DNA of 64,000 nucleotides from Rummeliibacillus pycnus. GTDB lineage: Bacteria > Bacillota > Bacilli > Bacillales_A > Planococcaceae. How positions within the stretch are numbered: the first letter of the stretch is position 1; every line of letters starts with the position of its first letter. Shown here in pieces: positions 56,947 to 64,000 of the stretch. The position numbers were made by a program, and so were the translations under genes. The stretch lies in contig NZ_KZ614145.1 in the NCBI RefSeq assembly GCF_002884495.1, positions 1,936,423 to 2,000,422 of the forward strand. Reading direction: 5' to 3'. Below the pieces are notes generated by a model. That model was not told the DNA's origin. It ran no database searches and saw nothing but the letters and a program-made list of their open reading frames with translations.

Positions 56947-57309
56947 TTACACGTTCGCTACGCGAACACCTTGCACATAGATATTAACTGAATTGACAGC
57001 CATTCCTAGTGTTTTATCTAATGTATATTTTACTTTTGATTGGACTTGATAAGCTACTTCAGAAATTTTAGTACCGTAACTTATAATTACATACATATCG
57101 ATATGTAAATCTTCGCCTTCTTGACGTACAATTACTCCCTTTGCAAAATTCTCTTTGCGAAGAATATCTGTTAAACCGTCACGAATTTGATGTTTGCTAG
57201 CCATTCCTACGATACCATAACATTCAATAGCAGCCCCGCCCGCAATTTGTGCAACAACATCATTAGAGATATCAATACGACCGAATTCGTTTTTCAATTC
57301 TACTGACAT
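56947..57309 (-). CDS. yloU: YloU, Asp23/Gls24 family protein
   Basis: This 120-residue Asp23/Gls24 protein (AGGAAIECYGIVGMASKHQ; YVIISYGTKISEVAYQVQ) belongs to a family of membrane-associated stress or envelope proteins of uncertain function. The ATG at 57309 follows AGGAGG by seven bases and gives the same length as in B. subtilis; the frame from 57357 lies upstream of this site. It is always next to fakA. Confidence 0.94.
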   Translation of the reverse strand: MSVELKNEFGRIDISNDVVAQIAGGAAIECYGIVGMASKHQIRDGLTDILRKENFAKGVIVRQEGEDLHIDMYVIISYGTKISEVAYQVQSKVKYTLDKTLGMAVNSVNIYVQGVRVANV

Positions 57310-57439
57310 AAGAATGCCTCCTGATTTCTTTTGACTATCTCCTATTGTACTATACAAATTTTGATTATAAAAGAAAACCTATCATTTCGTCTAGTTGTAT
57401 ACTGTAAAGGTTTTTTTCTTGAAAGTCTATCGAAATCAG

Positions 57440-57468
57440 TTGCAATGACGAATAGTGTGTGTTAAATT
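57440..57468 (+). promoter_or_regulatory. Predicted promoter of rpmB (extended -10)
   Basis: TTGCAA (57440-57445), a 17-base spacer ending in TGT, and TAAATT (57463-57468) lie 66 bases before rpmB. Each box matches four of six and the TGn helps. The yloU promoter on the other strand must also lie in this 225-base divergent gap, but I found no convincing pair. Confidence 0.42.
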
Positions 57469-57534
57469 ATTAAAGTATGTGAAATACTACCGAAGTGATG
57501 AATCTTTCAACTTCTTTATGAGGAGGGAATTAAT

Positions 57535-57723
57535 ATGCCAAAAAAATGTGTCATTACTGGACGTAAAGCTGTGTCTGGTAACAACCGTTCTCACGCAATG
57601 AATGCTAATAAACGTACTTGGGGCGCAAACCTTCAAAAAGTTCGTATCTTAGTAAACGGCAAACCTAAACGTGTATGGGTTTCTGCTCGTGCATTAAAAT
57701 CAGGTAAAGTTGAACGCGTTTAA
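57535..57723 (+). CDS. rpmB: 50S ribosomal protein L28
   Basis: This 62-residue L28 ([40 protein letters not shown]) is the only plus-strand gene in the window. The ATG follows GAGGAGGG. It has a single Cys, so it is of the type without a full zinc-binding Cys set. It faces spoVM and shares a terminator with it, exactly as in B. subtilis. Confidence 0.98.
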   Translation: MPKKCVITGRKAVSGNNRSHAMNANKRTWGANLQKVRILVNGKPKRVWVSARALKSGKVERV

Positions 57724-57737
57724 TCCGTTCACTAAAT

Positions 57738-57776
57738 AAAACGACAGGTTGACTTTGTCAACCTGTCGTTTTTTCT
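57738..57776 (+). terminator. Shared bidirectional terminator of rpmB and the spoVM operon
   Basis: Arms AAAACGACAGGTTGAC (57738-57753) and GTCAACCTGTCGTTTT (57757-57772) pair perfectly around three bases. The plus strand continues with T and the minus strand ends in TTTTATTT. The stem also contains the stop codon of the spoVM-like frame. Confidence 0.92.
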
Positions 57777-57898
57777 TTTCCCTTTTTCTTTTTTGCGGTG
57801 GCACTTTTTGAATCTGAAGGATCATTAGAAACCATTTGTAAACAAAAACGAGCAAAACTGCTAACTACTTTTGGTAACTGAAATGTGTATACTTTCAC
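57758..57898 (-). CDS. spoVM: SpoVM-like sporulation membrane peptide with Lys-rich tail
   Basis: This 46-codon frame starts with GTG at 57898, with AAGGAG seven bases upstream inside the end of thiN. The first 26 residues (MKVYTFQLPKVVSSFARFCL then QMVSND) follow the pattern of B. subtilis SpoVM (MKFYTIKLPKFLGGIVRAML then GSFRKD), including the conserved Pro9. SpoVM is an amphipathic helix that recognises the curved forespore membrane and anchors the SpoIVA coat basement. A 20-residue Ser/Lys-rich tail follows that B. subtilis lacks. Position between thiN and rpmB is the same. The frame ends inside the shared terminator. Confidence 0.82.
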   Translation of the reverse strand: MKVYTFQLPKVVSSFARFCLQMVSNDPSDSKSATAKKKKGKEKTTG

Positions 57899-57902
57899 CT
57901 AG

Positions 57903-58565
57903 TCACTCCTTGTCATCGATACTTCTTATCATTAAACATATGCCATGAGAAAATGAAATAGACGCATATTCACCCAATATTTCATTGCTTGTAAAACGAG
58001 TAGTCCCTATATCAATTATTTCATCTGTTGTTTCATATTTTACATTCCGTAATGTTACTTTTTTCACCACATCACCAAATGCAAAAAAAGATAAATATTT
58101 GAAATAGTGATCTGCTACTATCTTATGTCTTCCTGGCCATAAAAATTGCAAACAATTAAAATTATTTATCATTTTTATTTCAATAGACGGATACATTTTT
58201 TGTATACGATATAAAATGTGTAAATTTGCTTCGTAATGATCCAGCCTGCCTCCAGTAACACCCGTTAATATAATTTCGGTAGGTTTATAATCTAAGGCTT
58301 TTAATAATGCTAATTCTGTATCTGTTTCATCCTTCTCTGGGATATGGCGTTCAATTTTTGGTACGCGCTCTTGTACCAATCGCCAGTCTTCTATCGTGAG
58401 TGAATCGAAATCACCTACAGCTAAATCTGGTGTAATTCCTCTTTTTAATAAGTATATTGTACCGAGATCTGCACCAATAAATTTAGCATCATTGAAAGAA
58501 AGGAGGAAATCGCTTGAAACGACTTCCTCCTGTGGACCTCCTGCACAAACAACAACGACGGTCAT
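57903..58565 (-). CDS. thiN: Thiamine pyrophosphokinase
   Basis: This 220-residue protein has GADLGTIYLLKRGITPDLAVGDFDS, KDETDTELALLKAL and TGVTGGRLDHYEANLHIL, the motifs of thiamine pyrophosphokinase. It transfers pyrophosphate from ATP to thiamine to make the cofactor ThDP. It overlaps rpe by four bases and is followed by spoVM. Confidence 0.96.
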   Translation of the reverse strand: MTVVVVCAGGPQEEVVSSDFLLSFNDAKFIGADLGTIYLLKRGITPDLAVGDFDSLTIEDWRLVQERVPKIERHIPEKDETDTELALLKALDYKPTEIILTGVTGGRLDHYEANLHILYRIQKMYPSIEIKMINNFNCLQFLWPGRHKIVADHYFKYLSFFAFGDVVKKVTLRNVKYETTDEIIDIGTTRFTSNEILGEYASISFSHGICLMIRSIDDKE

Positions 58566-59227
58566 CGAATTGCTTGCTCTCCGGCTGTTAGAATACTTTG
58601 TAATGCTTCTGTGCGATTTTCCTTACCATAAACAGCAGAACCAGCTACAAAAATTGTAGCACCTGCTTGAGCGCATGGTACAATCGTTTCCGAATTAATG
58701 CCACCATCAATTTCTATTTCAACGTTTAAATTCTTTTCTTTTATTAAAGTGGAAAGTTCTGCAATTTTTGGTATAACTGAATGAATGAACTTTTGACCAC
58801 CAAAGCCAGGATTTACTGTCATTAATAATACTAAATCTACATCTTCAAGAATATGCTTAATGGATTCAATTGGTGTATGTGGATTTAATACTACACCTGG
58901 CTTTACACCAAAAGAACGTATAAGTTGAATTGTACGATGCAAATGACGACAAGCTTCTACATGTACTGTAATGTAGTTAGCACCTGCTTTTGCAAAATCT
59001 TCAATATATTGATCTGGGTTTTCAATCATTAAATGGACATCCAAAGGTAATGTTGTTACAGGGCGTAATGCTTCTACAACAATTGGCCCCATTGTAATAT
59101 TTGGTACGAAATGTCCATCCATTACATCAATGTGAATTAGTTTTGCTCCCGCCTCTTCTACTTCTTTTACTTCATCTGCTAATTTTGAAAAATTAGCGGC
59201 TAAAATAGATGGTGCAATTTGAATCAT
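58562..59227 (-). CDS. rpe: Ribulose-phosphate 3-epimerase
   Basis: This 221-residue TIM-barrel epimerase has KLIHIDVMDGHFVPNITMGP, LDVHLMIENP, MTVNPGFGGQKFI and EIDGGIN motifs with the metal-binding His and Asp residues. It interconverts ribulose-5-P and xylulose-5-P in the pentose phosphate pathway. It lies two bases after rsgA and overlaps thiN. Confidence 0.98.
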   Translation of the reverse strand: MIQIAPSILAANFSKLADEVKEVEEAGAKLIHIDVMDGHFVPNITMGPIVVEALRPVTTLPLDVHLMIENPDQYIEDFAKAGANYITVHVEACRHLHRTIQLIRSFGVKPGVVLNPHTPIESIKHILEDVDLVLLMTVNPGFGGQKFIHSVIPKIAELSTLIKEKNLNVEIEIDGGINSETIVPCAQAGATIFVAGSAVYGKENRTEALQSILTAGEQAIR

Positions 59228-59229
59228 GA

Positions 59230-60111
59230 TTAATACCTCGGCTTTCTATCAGTAATTTCTTGTAAGAATTGCAAATAATGATCATATCGATATTGTTTCA
59301 CAGTTCCCTCTTCGACAGCTTTTTTTACTGCACATTTGGGTTCTTTAAGATGCAGACATCCTCGAAATTTACATCCTTCTGATAACGATAAGAATTCAGG
59401 GAAACATTGTGTCAATTCTTCCTTTTCTATCGTATCAAAATCAAATGAACTAAATCCAGGTGTATCAGCAATTAAACCACCTGCTAACTCAATAAGCTCT
59501 ACATGACGAGTTGTATGTTTCCCGCGTCCAAGCGCTTCAGAAATATTCCCGGTTTTTAAAGCTAATGACGGCATGATCCTATTGAGCAAAGAAGATTTTC
59601 CTACACCCGACTGTCCAGCTAAAACAGTAGTTTTCCCTTTTAAAAGGGGAACCATTTTTTTTATCAAATTTGGATCTTCTTTAAACGTTTCAATAATTGT
59701 ATAGCCAATTGTTTCATATTCAGTTTTATATTTTTCAATAGTTCGTTTTTCTTCATCCGTCAGCAAATCTGATTTTGTCAAGCAAATAATTGGATGGACT
59801 TGAAATGACTCCAAAACCACCAAAAAACGATCCAGTAAAATTGTATTAAATGCTGGCTCTTTTGTTGAAAATACAAGAACTGCTTGATCAATATTTGCTA
59901 CTGGTGGGCGCACTAGTTCATTTTGGCGTGCAAAAATAGAGGTAATTGTACCATCATTATTTCCTTCAACTTCGTATTCCACATAATCTCCTACAAGAGG
60001 TGTTATTCCTTTATTACGGAAGACGCCACGACCACGACATTGGATAAGGTGATCACCGTCTTGGACATAATAAAAGCCACTTAATGCTTTACGAATTTGG
60101 CCTTTTGCCAT
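59230..60111 (-). CDS. rsgA: RsgA (CpgA) ribosome small-subunit GTPase
   Basis: This 293-residue protein has an N-terminal OB fold, a circularly permuted GTPase (G4 LTKSDL, then G1 AGQSGVGKSSLLNR, then G3 DTPGFS) and a C-terminal zinc site (CKFRGCLHLKEPKCAVK). It checks late 30S maturation. Co-occurrence with prkC is common and B. subtilis PrkC phosphorylates it. Confidence 0.98.
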   Translation of the reverse strand: MAKGQIRKALSGFYYVQDGDHLIQCRGRGVFRNKGITPLVGDYVEYEVEGNNDGTITSIFARQNELVRPPVANIDQAVLVFSTKEPAFNTILLDRFLVVLESFQVHPIICLTKSDLLTDEEKRTIEKYKTEYETIGYTIIETFKEDPNLIKKMVPLLKGKTTVLAGQSGVGKSSLLNRIMPSLALKTGNISEALGRGKHTTRHVELIELAGGLIADTPGFSSFDFDTIEKEELTQCFPEFLSLSEGCKFRGCLHLKEPKCAVKKAVEEGTVKQYRYDHYLQFLQEITDRKPRY

Positions 60112-60122
60112 GCCCTTCCTCC

Positions 60123-62093
60123 TTAATTTAAGTCGTCATATGATATAGTTTCATCAATAATAATTTTATCGTCTCGAACAACTCGGTAAATAGCCCTTTG
60201 TCCCTTTTCTATCTCAAATTGCAATCGTTTTACTTGTGTTGAAAACAATTGGAATTCTTGTTCAACATCAGCAATTGAATGGGTTCGATCTTGAATATAA
60301 ATACGGACTTGTTGAGGTTCACCATCTACTTCTGGTTCATATGGTATTTTAACTGATTTGACATATGTTTTAACTGGTTTTTCTTGTACACCTTTAGACG
60401 TGACAACTTCAATTGTGCTACCTACATTTACTGTTGTACCGGCTTTTGGAGATTGAGAAATAACTTGTCCTTTTGGCACTGTATCTGAATATTTTTCACT
60501 ACTAATACGGATATTAAACCCTGAAGTTTTCGCATACGTATTTAACGCATTTTCATTATAACCAAGTAAATTAACAACAGTAGCTTGTTCTACACCCTTA
60601 CTAACAGTAAAAGAAATTGTTGTATCTTTTGGTATAACTTTTTCGCCTTCTTCTGGAGATTGTTTGAGAATCGTCCCCTCATTCTTTTCAGAAAAAGTCT
60701 CATCTATGTTAATGTCTTTGAAACCTTGCTTAGTAAGAATTGTCTTGACCTGATCAATATTTTGACCTACATAATTCGGAAACTCTACCTTTTTAGGACC
60801 TTCACTGATCAGTAAATCAATCTCCGTTCCCTTTTTTCGCTCTTTACCAGGGTCAGGTGTAGTTCCAATAACATGGTTTTCTTCTACATCTTCGGACTCT
60901 TGTTTTGTTTGTTTGCCAATTTCAAAACCGGCATTTTCCAATGTACTAATTGCCTTTGATACTTCCTGATTCGTCACATCAGGTACGACCAATTTCTTTT
61001 CATCAAATAAATCTGGAAATAAAAACAAAACAATTAAAAAGATAAACAATAAACTTATGATAATCCCTACAAAAATAAGTAATTTATTTTTCTTTTTTCC
61101 TTTTTTCTTATTGGTTTTCCCTTCAAATTGTTCTTTTCCTTTTTCCTTTATTGGCATTGTTTTCGTTTTCTGTAAATCCTGTTCATCTTCTATTTCATGT
61201 TCTTTTATAACTGGAATTACTTTTGTTATATCTTCGTCAACTGGTGGGCGAAATTTAGATTCTTGACTTCTTTCTACAGACAAAACCGTCTCTAAGTCTT
61301 CTGCCATCTCTTCTACTGATTTATAACGATGAACAGGATCTTTTGCCGTAGCTTTTAAAACAACATTTTCTAAACTTTGTGGTATGGATGGAACAATTGC
61401 ACGGACAGATGGTGTTTCTGATTGCAAATGTTTTAAAGCAATAGCAACTGCTGATTCTCCTGAAAATGGTAGTTCACCAGTCAATAACTCATACAGCACA
61501 ATACCTAACGAATAGATATCTGATTTTTTTGTAGCTGTGCCACCACGAGCTTGTTCGGGTGATAGATAGTGTACTGTACCGAGTACAGAATTAGTCCGTG
61601 TAAAGGAAGTATCCTCCAATGCCATAGCAATTCCGAAATCAGTTATTTTTACATTGTCGTCTTCATCCATTAAAATATTTTGAGGTTTTATATCTCTATG
61701 AATAATTTGATTTTGATGAGCATGGGCAATTGCAGAGGTCAACTGTTTCATAATATTGACACATTTTGTAGGTGCTAGCGGGGCATATTTTTGTATGTAT
61801 TGTTTTAACGTTTGCCCTTTTACATATTCCATCACTAAATAATGCATATCACCATCTTCACCAACATCATAAATACTAACAATATTCGGATGTGTAAGGC
61901 TAGTAGCTGACAAAGCCTCTCGCTGAAAACGACGATGCATCTCTTGTTCGTTTGAAAAATTATAATGTAAAATTTTTATCGCTACATCACGATCTAAAAT
62001 CATATCATGAGCTAAGTAGACATTAGACATACCACCGCCACCAATGACGTCGAGAATTTTATAGCGTCCACTGATTCTTTTTCCAACGAGCAT
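60123..62093 (-). CDS. prkC: PrkC membrane Ser/Thr kinase with PASTA repeats
   Basis: This 656-residue protein has a kinase domain (about 1-270; GGGGMSNVYLA, HRDIKPQNIL, DFGIAMAL), a juxtamembrane charged linker, and a transmembrane helix near residue 340-362. Three PASTA repeats follow (VPDVTN..., FPNYVG..., VVNLLG...) and an extra C-terminal domain of ~80 residues. PASTA domains bind muropeptides, which trigger germination in B. subtilis spores. It lies two bases after its cognate phosphatase prpC. Confidence 0.98.
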   Translation of the reverse strand: MLVGKRISGRYKILDVIGGGGMSNVYLAHDMILDRDVAIKILHYNFSNEQEMHRRFQREALSATSLTHPNIVSIYDVGEDGDMHYLVMEYVKGQTLKQYIQKYAPLAPTKCVNIMKQLTSAIAHAHQNQIIHRDIKPQNILMDEDDNVKITDFGIAMALEDTSFTRTNSVLGTVHYLSPEQARGGTATKKSDIYSLGIVLYELLTGELPFSGESAVAIALKHLQSETPSVRAIVPSIPQSLENVVLKATAKDPVHRYKSVEEMAEDLETVLSVERSQESKFRPPVDEDITKVIPVIKEHEIEDEQDLQKTKTMPIKEKGKEQFEGKTNKKKGKKKNKLLIFVGIIISLLFIFLIVLFLFPDLFDEKKLVVPDVTNQEVSKAISTLENAGFEIGKQTKQESEDVEENHVIGTTPDPGKERKKGTEIDLLISEGPKKVEFPNYVGQNIDQVKTILTKQGFKDINIDETFSEKNEGTILKQSPEEGEKVIPKDTTISFTVSKGVEQATVVNLLGYNENALNTYAKTSGFNIRISSEKYSDTVPKGQVISQSPKAGTTVNVGSTIEVVTSKGVQEKPVKTYVKSVKIPYEPEVDGEPQQVRIYIQDRTHSIADVEQEFQLFSTQVKRLQFEIEKGQRAIYRVVRDDKIIIDETISYDDLN

Positions 62094-62095
62094 TC

Positions 62096-62845
62096 TTACA
62101 CCTCCTCAGAATCTTTTGATATTAAGATGAGAGTAATATTATCTTCTCCACCATGATCATTTGCTAATTGCACAAGTTGATTACCTTTTTCTTCTATAGT
62201 GGTTTCCAATTTAATAATGTTAAGCATTTCATTTGTAGAAATTTTATTACTTAAGCCATCTGAACAAATTAGCATATATGATCCATCTACTAGTTCAACT
62301 TTGTAGCTATCAGGTTCAATAGTAGATTCCGTTCCTAATGATTTAATAATATAGTTTTTCTTTGGATGACTTTCAGCTTCTTCCTCACTAATTTCACCAT
62401 TATCTACGAGAATATTGACATACGAGTGATCTCTTGTCACTAATCGAATTTCTTCATCAGTAACAAAATACACACGACTATCACCCACATGGCAAATTGT
62501 TGCATGATTCTCTTTAAAAAGAACTGCAATAAGCGTTGTCCCCATGCCATGGCAATCTTCATGCGTTAATGAATAATGATAAAGCGTTTTGTTGAGTTCT
62601 TTTACTGTTTCAACTAACCATTCTTCGATTAGTTCACTAGATGTAAAATGGACAACATCCGCTTGCAAAAACAACTCTTCAAAATGTGTAACTGCCATTC
62701 GACTTGCAACATCTCCCGCATTATGACCACCCATACCATCTGCTACAATAGCCAGCTGGTATGAATCATCACGGGAGATAAAAGTTGCCGAATCTTCATT
62801 TACTGCTCTTTTCTTTCCAATATCACTTACAACTGTATATCTCAC
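62096..62845 (-). CDS. prpC: PrpC PP2C-type protein phosphatase
   Basis: This 249-residue PP2C phosphatase has the metal-binding motifs VADGMGGHNAGDVAS, GMGTTLIAVL, CHVGDSRVYF and LICSDGLSNK. It dephosphorylates PrkC and PrkC targets such as RsgA and elongation factors. It is encoded between rlmN and prkC, standard in Firmicutes. Confidence 0.98.
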   Translation of the reverse strand: MRYTVVSDIGKKRAVNEDSATFISRDDSYQLAIVADGMGGHNAGDVASRMAVTHFEELFLQADVVHFTSSELIEEWLVETVKELNKTLYHYSLTHEDCHGMGTTLIAVLFKENHATICHVGDSRVYFVTDEEIRLVTRDHSYVNILVDNGEISEEEAESHPKKNYIIKSLGTESTIEPDSYKVELVDGSYMLICSDGLSNKISTNEMLNIIKLETTIEEKGNQLVQLANDHGGEDNITLILISKDSEEV

Positions 62846-62859
62846 AACGTATCACCTCA

Positions 62860-63960
62860 TTAGTGGGTTGTCTCTTCTTTTCTCTCCTTCGCACGTAACT
62901 GACCACAAGCTGCATCAATATCAGAACCGTGCTCACGACGGATTGTAGCGTTGACACCATGTTTTTTTAATGTTCTTTCGAAATCGAAAATCTTATTTCT
63001 TGGTGTTCGAACATAATCACGTTCTGGTACATAGTTTACTGGTATTAAATTGACGTGGCATTTAATACCTTTTACAAGCTGTGCTAATTCTTCTGCATGA
63101 GCAACTGAGTCATTGACACCTCCAAATAATCCATATTCAAAGCTTATTCGACGACCTGTTTTTTCGGTATAATATTTTACCGCTTCTATTAATTCCGGTA
63201 ATTTGTATGCTTTTGCAATTGGCATTAATTGTTGACGTAATTCCTGATTTGGTGCATGTAGTGACAATGCAAAATTAATTTGTAACTGTTCATCAGCAAA
63301 TTTATAGATTTTCGGAATAATCCCACTTGTTGAGACTGTAATATGGCGAGCACCAATGTTTAATCCTTTTTCGTGATTAATGACTTTTAAGAATTGCATC
63401 ATAGAATCGTAGTTATCAAATGGTTCACCTATACCCATAATGACAACTGAGCTTACACGTTGATCTTTTTCATCTAAAGCTTGTTGTACCTTTACAACTT
63501 GTTCAACAATTTCACCTGGTAAAAGATGGCGTTTCAAACCACCTAATGTAGATGCACAGAAAGTACATCCAATTCGGCATCCAACTTGGGTCGTTACACA
63601 TACAGAATTACCATAATCATGTGCCATTAATACAGTTTCAATTGAAAATCCATCTTGTAATTGGAATAAAAACTTGATAGTCCCATCTTTTGACTCTTGT
63701 TTGACCAAAGTATTTAATGTGCTGAATGCAAATTCTTGTTGTAATTTATCGCGTAAACCTTTTGAAAGATTGGACATTTCATCAAAGCTAGTCACGCGTT
63801 TATTATATAGCCAATCAAATATTTGAGCAGCTCTGAATGGTTTTTCATTGTGCTCTTTTAACCACTCTTGTAATTGATCGGGTAATAGTGAATAGATAGA
63901 TTCACGAAGCTGTGGTTTGTCTTTTTTTACTTTTGCTGTTTTGTTTATTTCTTGATCCAT
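62860..63960 (-). CDS. rlmN: RlmN 23S rRNA A2503 / tRNA A37 C2-methyltransferase
   Basis: This 366-residue radical-SAM enzyme has the 4Fe-4S motif [15 protein letters not shown]. The Cys needed for methyl transfer lies in DAACGQL near the C-terminus. It methylates A2503 of 23S rRNA and A37 of some tRNAs. The ATG at 63960 is 12 bases behind AAAGGAGG. It overlaps the upstream rsmB stop by one base. Confidence 0.98.
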   Translation of the reverse strand: MDQEINKTAKVKKDKPQLRESIYSLLPDQLQEWLKEHNEKPFRAAQIFDWLYNKRVTSFDEMSNLSKGLRDKLQQEFAFSTLNTLVKQESKDGTIKFLFQLQDGFSIETVLMAHDYGNSVCVTTQVGCRIGCTFCASTLGGLKRHLLPGEIVEQVVKVQQALDEKDQRVSSVVIMGIGEPFDNYDSMMQFLKVINHEKGLNIGARHITVSTSGIIPKIYKFADEQLQINFALSLHAPNQELRQQLMPIAKAYKLPELIEAVKYYTEKTGRRISFEYGLFGGVNDSVAHAEELAQLVKGIKCHVNLIPVNYVPERDYVRTPRNKIFDFERTLKKHGVNATIRREHGSDIDAACGQLRAKERKEETTH

Positions 63961-64000
63961 TAGTGTGTGGATCCTCCTTTTTTTCTGAAAGTAGCAACAA
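63960..64000 (-). CDS. rsmB: RsmB 16S rRNA methyltransferase, last codons only
   Basis: Only 13 codons are visible: [12 protein letters not shown] and a TAA at 63962-63960. The position before rlmN and the VATFRKK end, as expected after the DGFF motif of RsmB proteins, support the call. It rests mainly on conserved gene order. Confidence 0.55.
   Translation of the reverse strand, partial: VATFRKKGGSTH

Noticed and set aside
61057-61266. Plus-strand frame within prkC
   Set aside because: It is antisense to the charged juxtamembrane and transmembrane part of PrkC and is a composition artefact.
1-64000. Mobile elements, prophage genes, CRISPR arrays, rRNA or tRNA genes
   Set aside because: No transposase, integrase other than XerC, phage structural gene, regularly spaced repeat or tRNA/rRNA-like sequence was recognised; gene order is that of the core Bacillales chromosome.

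Overview
The window is a low-GC, Gram-positive, spore-forming bacterium of the order Bacillales. Gene order follows the Bacillus subtilis ylo-ylp-ylq-fla/che segment almost gene for gene. AT richness, the protein sequences and the FhlB/FliK-like pair suggest a Lysinibacillus/Planococcaceae-type genome; this assignment is inference and no species can be named from the sequence alone. Every gene except rpmB lies on the minus strand, so transcription runs from high to low coordinates. I see no insertion sequence, prophage, CRISPR array, rRNA or tRNA.

Right to middle (64000-47700): the end of rsmB, then rlmN, prpC, prkC, rsgA, rpe, thiN and a small spoVM-like gene. They cover rRNA methylation, a Ser/Thr kinase/phosphatase pair, ribosome maturation and thiamine phosphorylation. 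The plus-strand rpmB converges on spoVM through a shared terminator. The yloU-fakA pair is followed by the serine dehydratase genes sdaAB and sdaAA, recG, and the FapR-controlled lipid operon fapR-plsX-fabD-fabG-acpP.

Middle (47600-22040): rnc-smc-ftsY (RNA processing, chromosome condensation, SRP receptor), ylxM-ffh (SRP), rpsP-khpA, rimM-trmD, rplS with its own promoter and probable L19 leader, lepB-rbgA, rnhB, a FliK-like/FlhB-like pair (ylqG-fhlB), sucC-sucD, dprA-topA-trmFO, then xerC-hslV-hslU-codY.

Left (21470-1): an uninterrupted fla/che operon, flgB-flgC-fliE-fliF-fliG-fliH-fliI-fliJ-ylxF-fliK-flgD-(TIGR02530 gene)-flgE-swrD-fliL-fliM-fliY-cheY-fliO-fliP-fliQ-fliR-flhB-flhA-flhF-flhG-cheB, cut by the window edge inside cheB. 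It encodes rod, MS-ring, C-ring, export apparatus, hook and part of chemotaxis signalling. CodY, encoded just upstream, is a known repressor of this operon in B. subtilis.

The points most worth a second look are: a one-base frameshift in flgD that cuts off a readable C-terminal repeat; an unlisted 46-codon spoVM-like gene with a Lys-rich tail; the detached FliK-like/FlhB-CTD-like pair; a GC hairpin sitting between the Shine-Dalgarno-like sequence and the start of swrD; perfect palindromes before sucC and flgB; terminator/promoter overlaps; and an HslV N-terminus lacking the serine found in B. subtilis.
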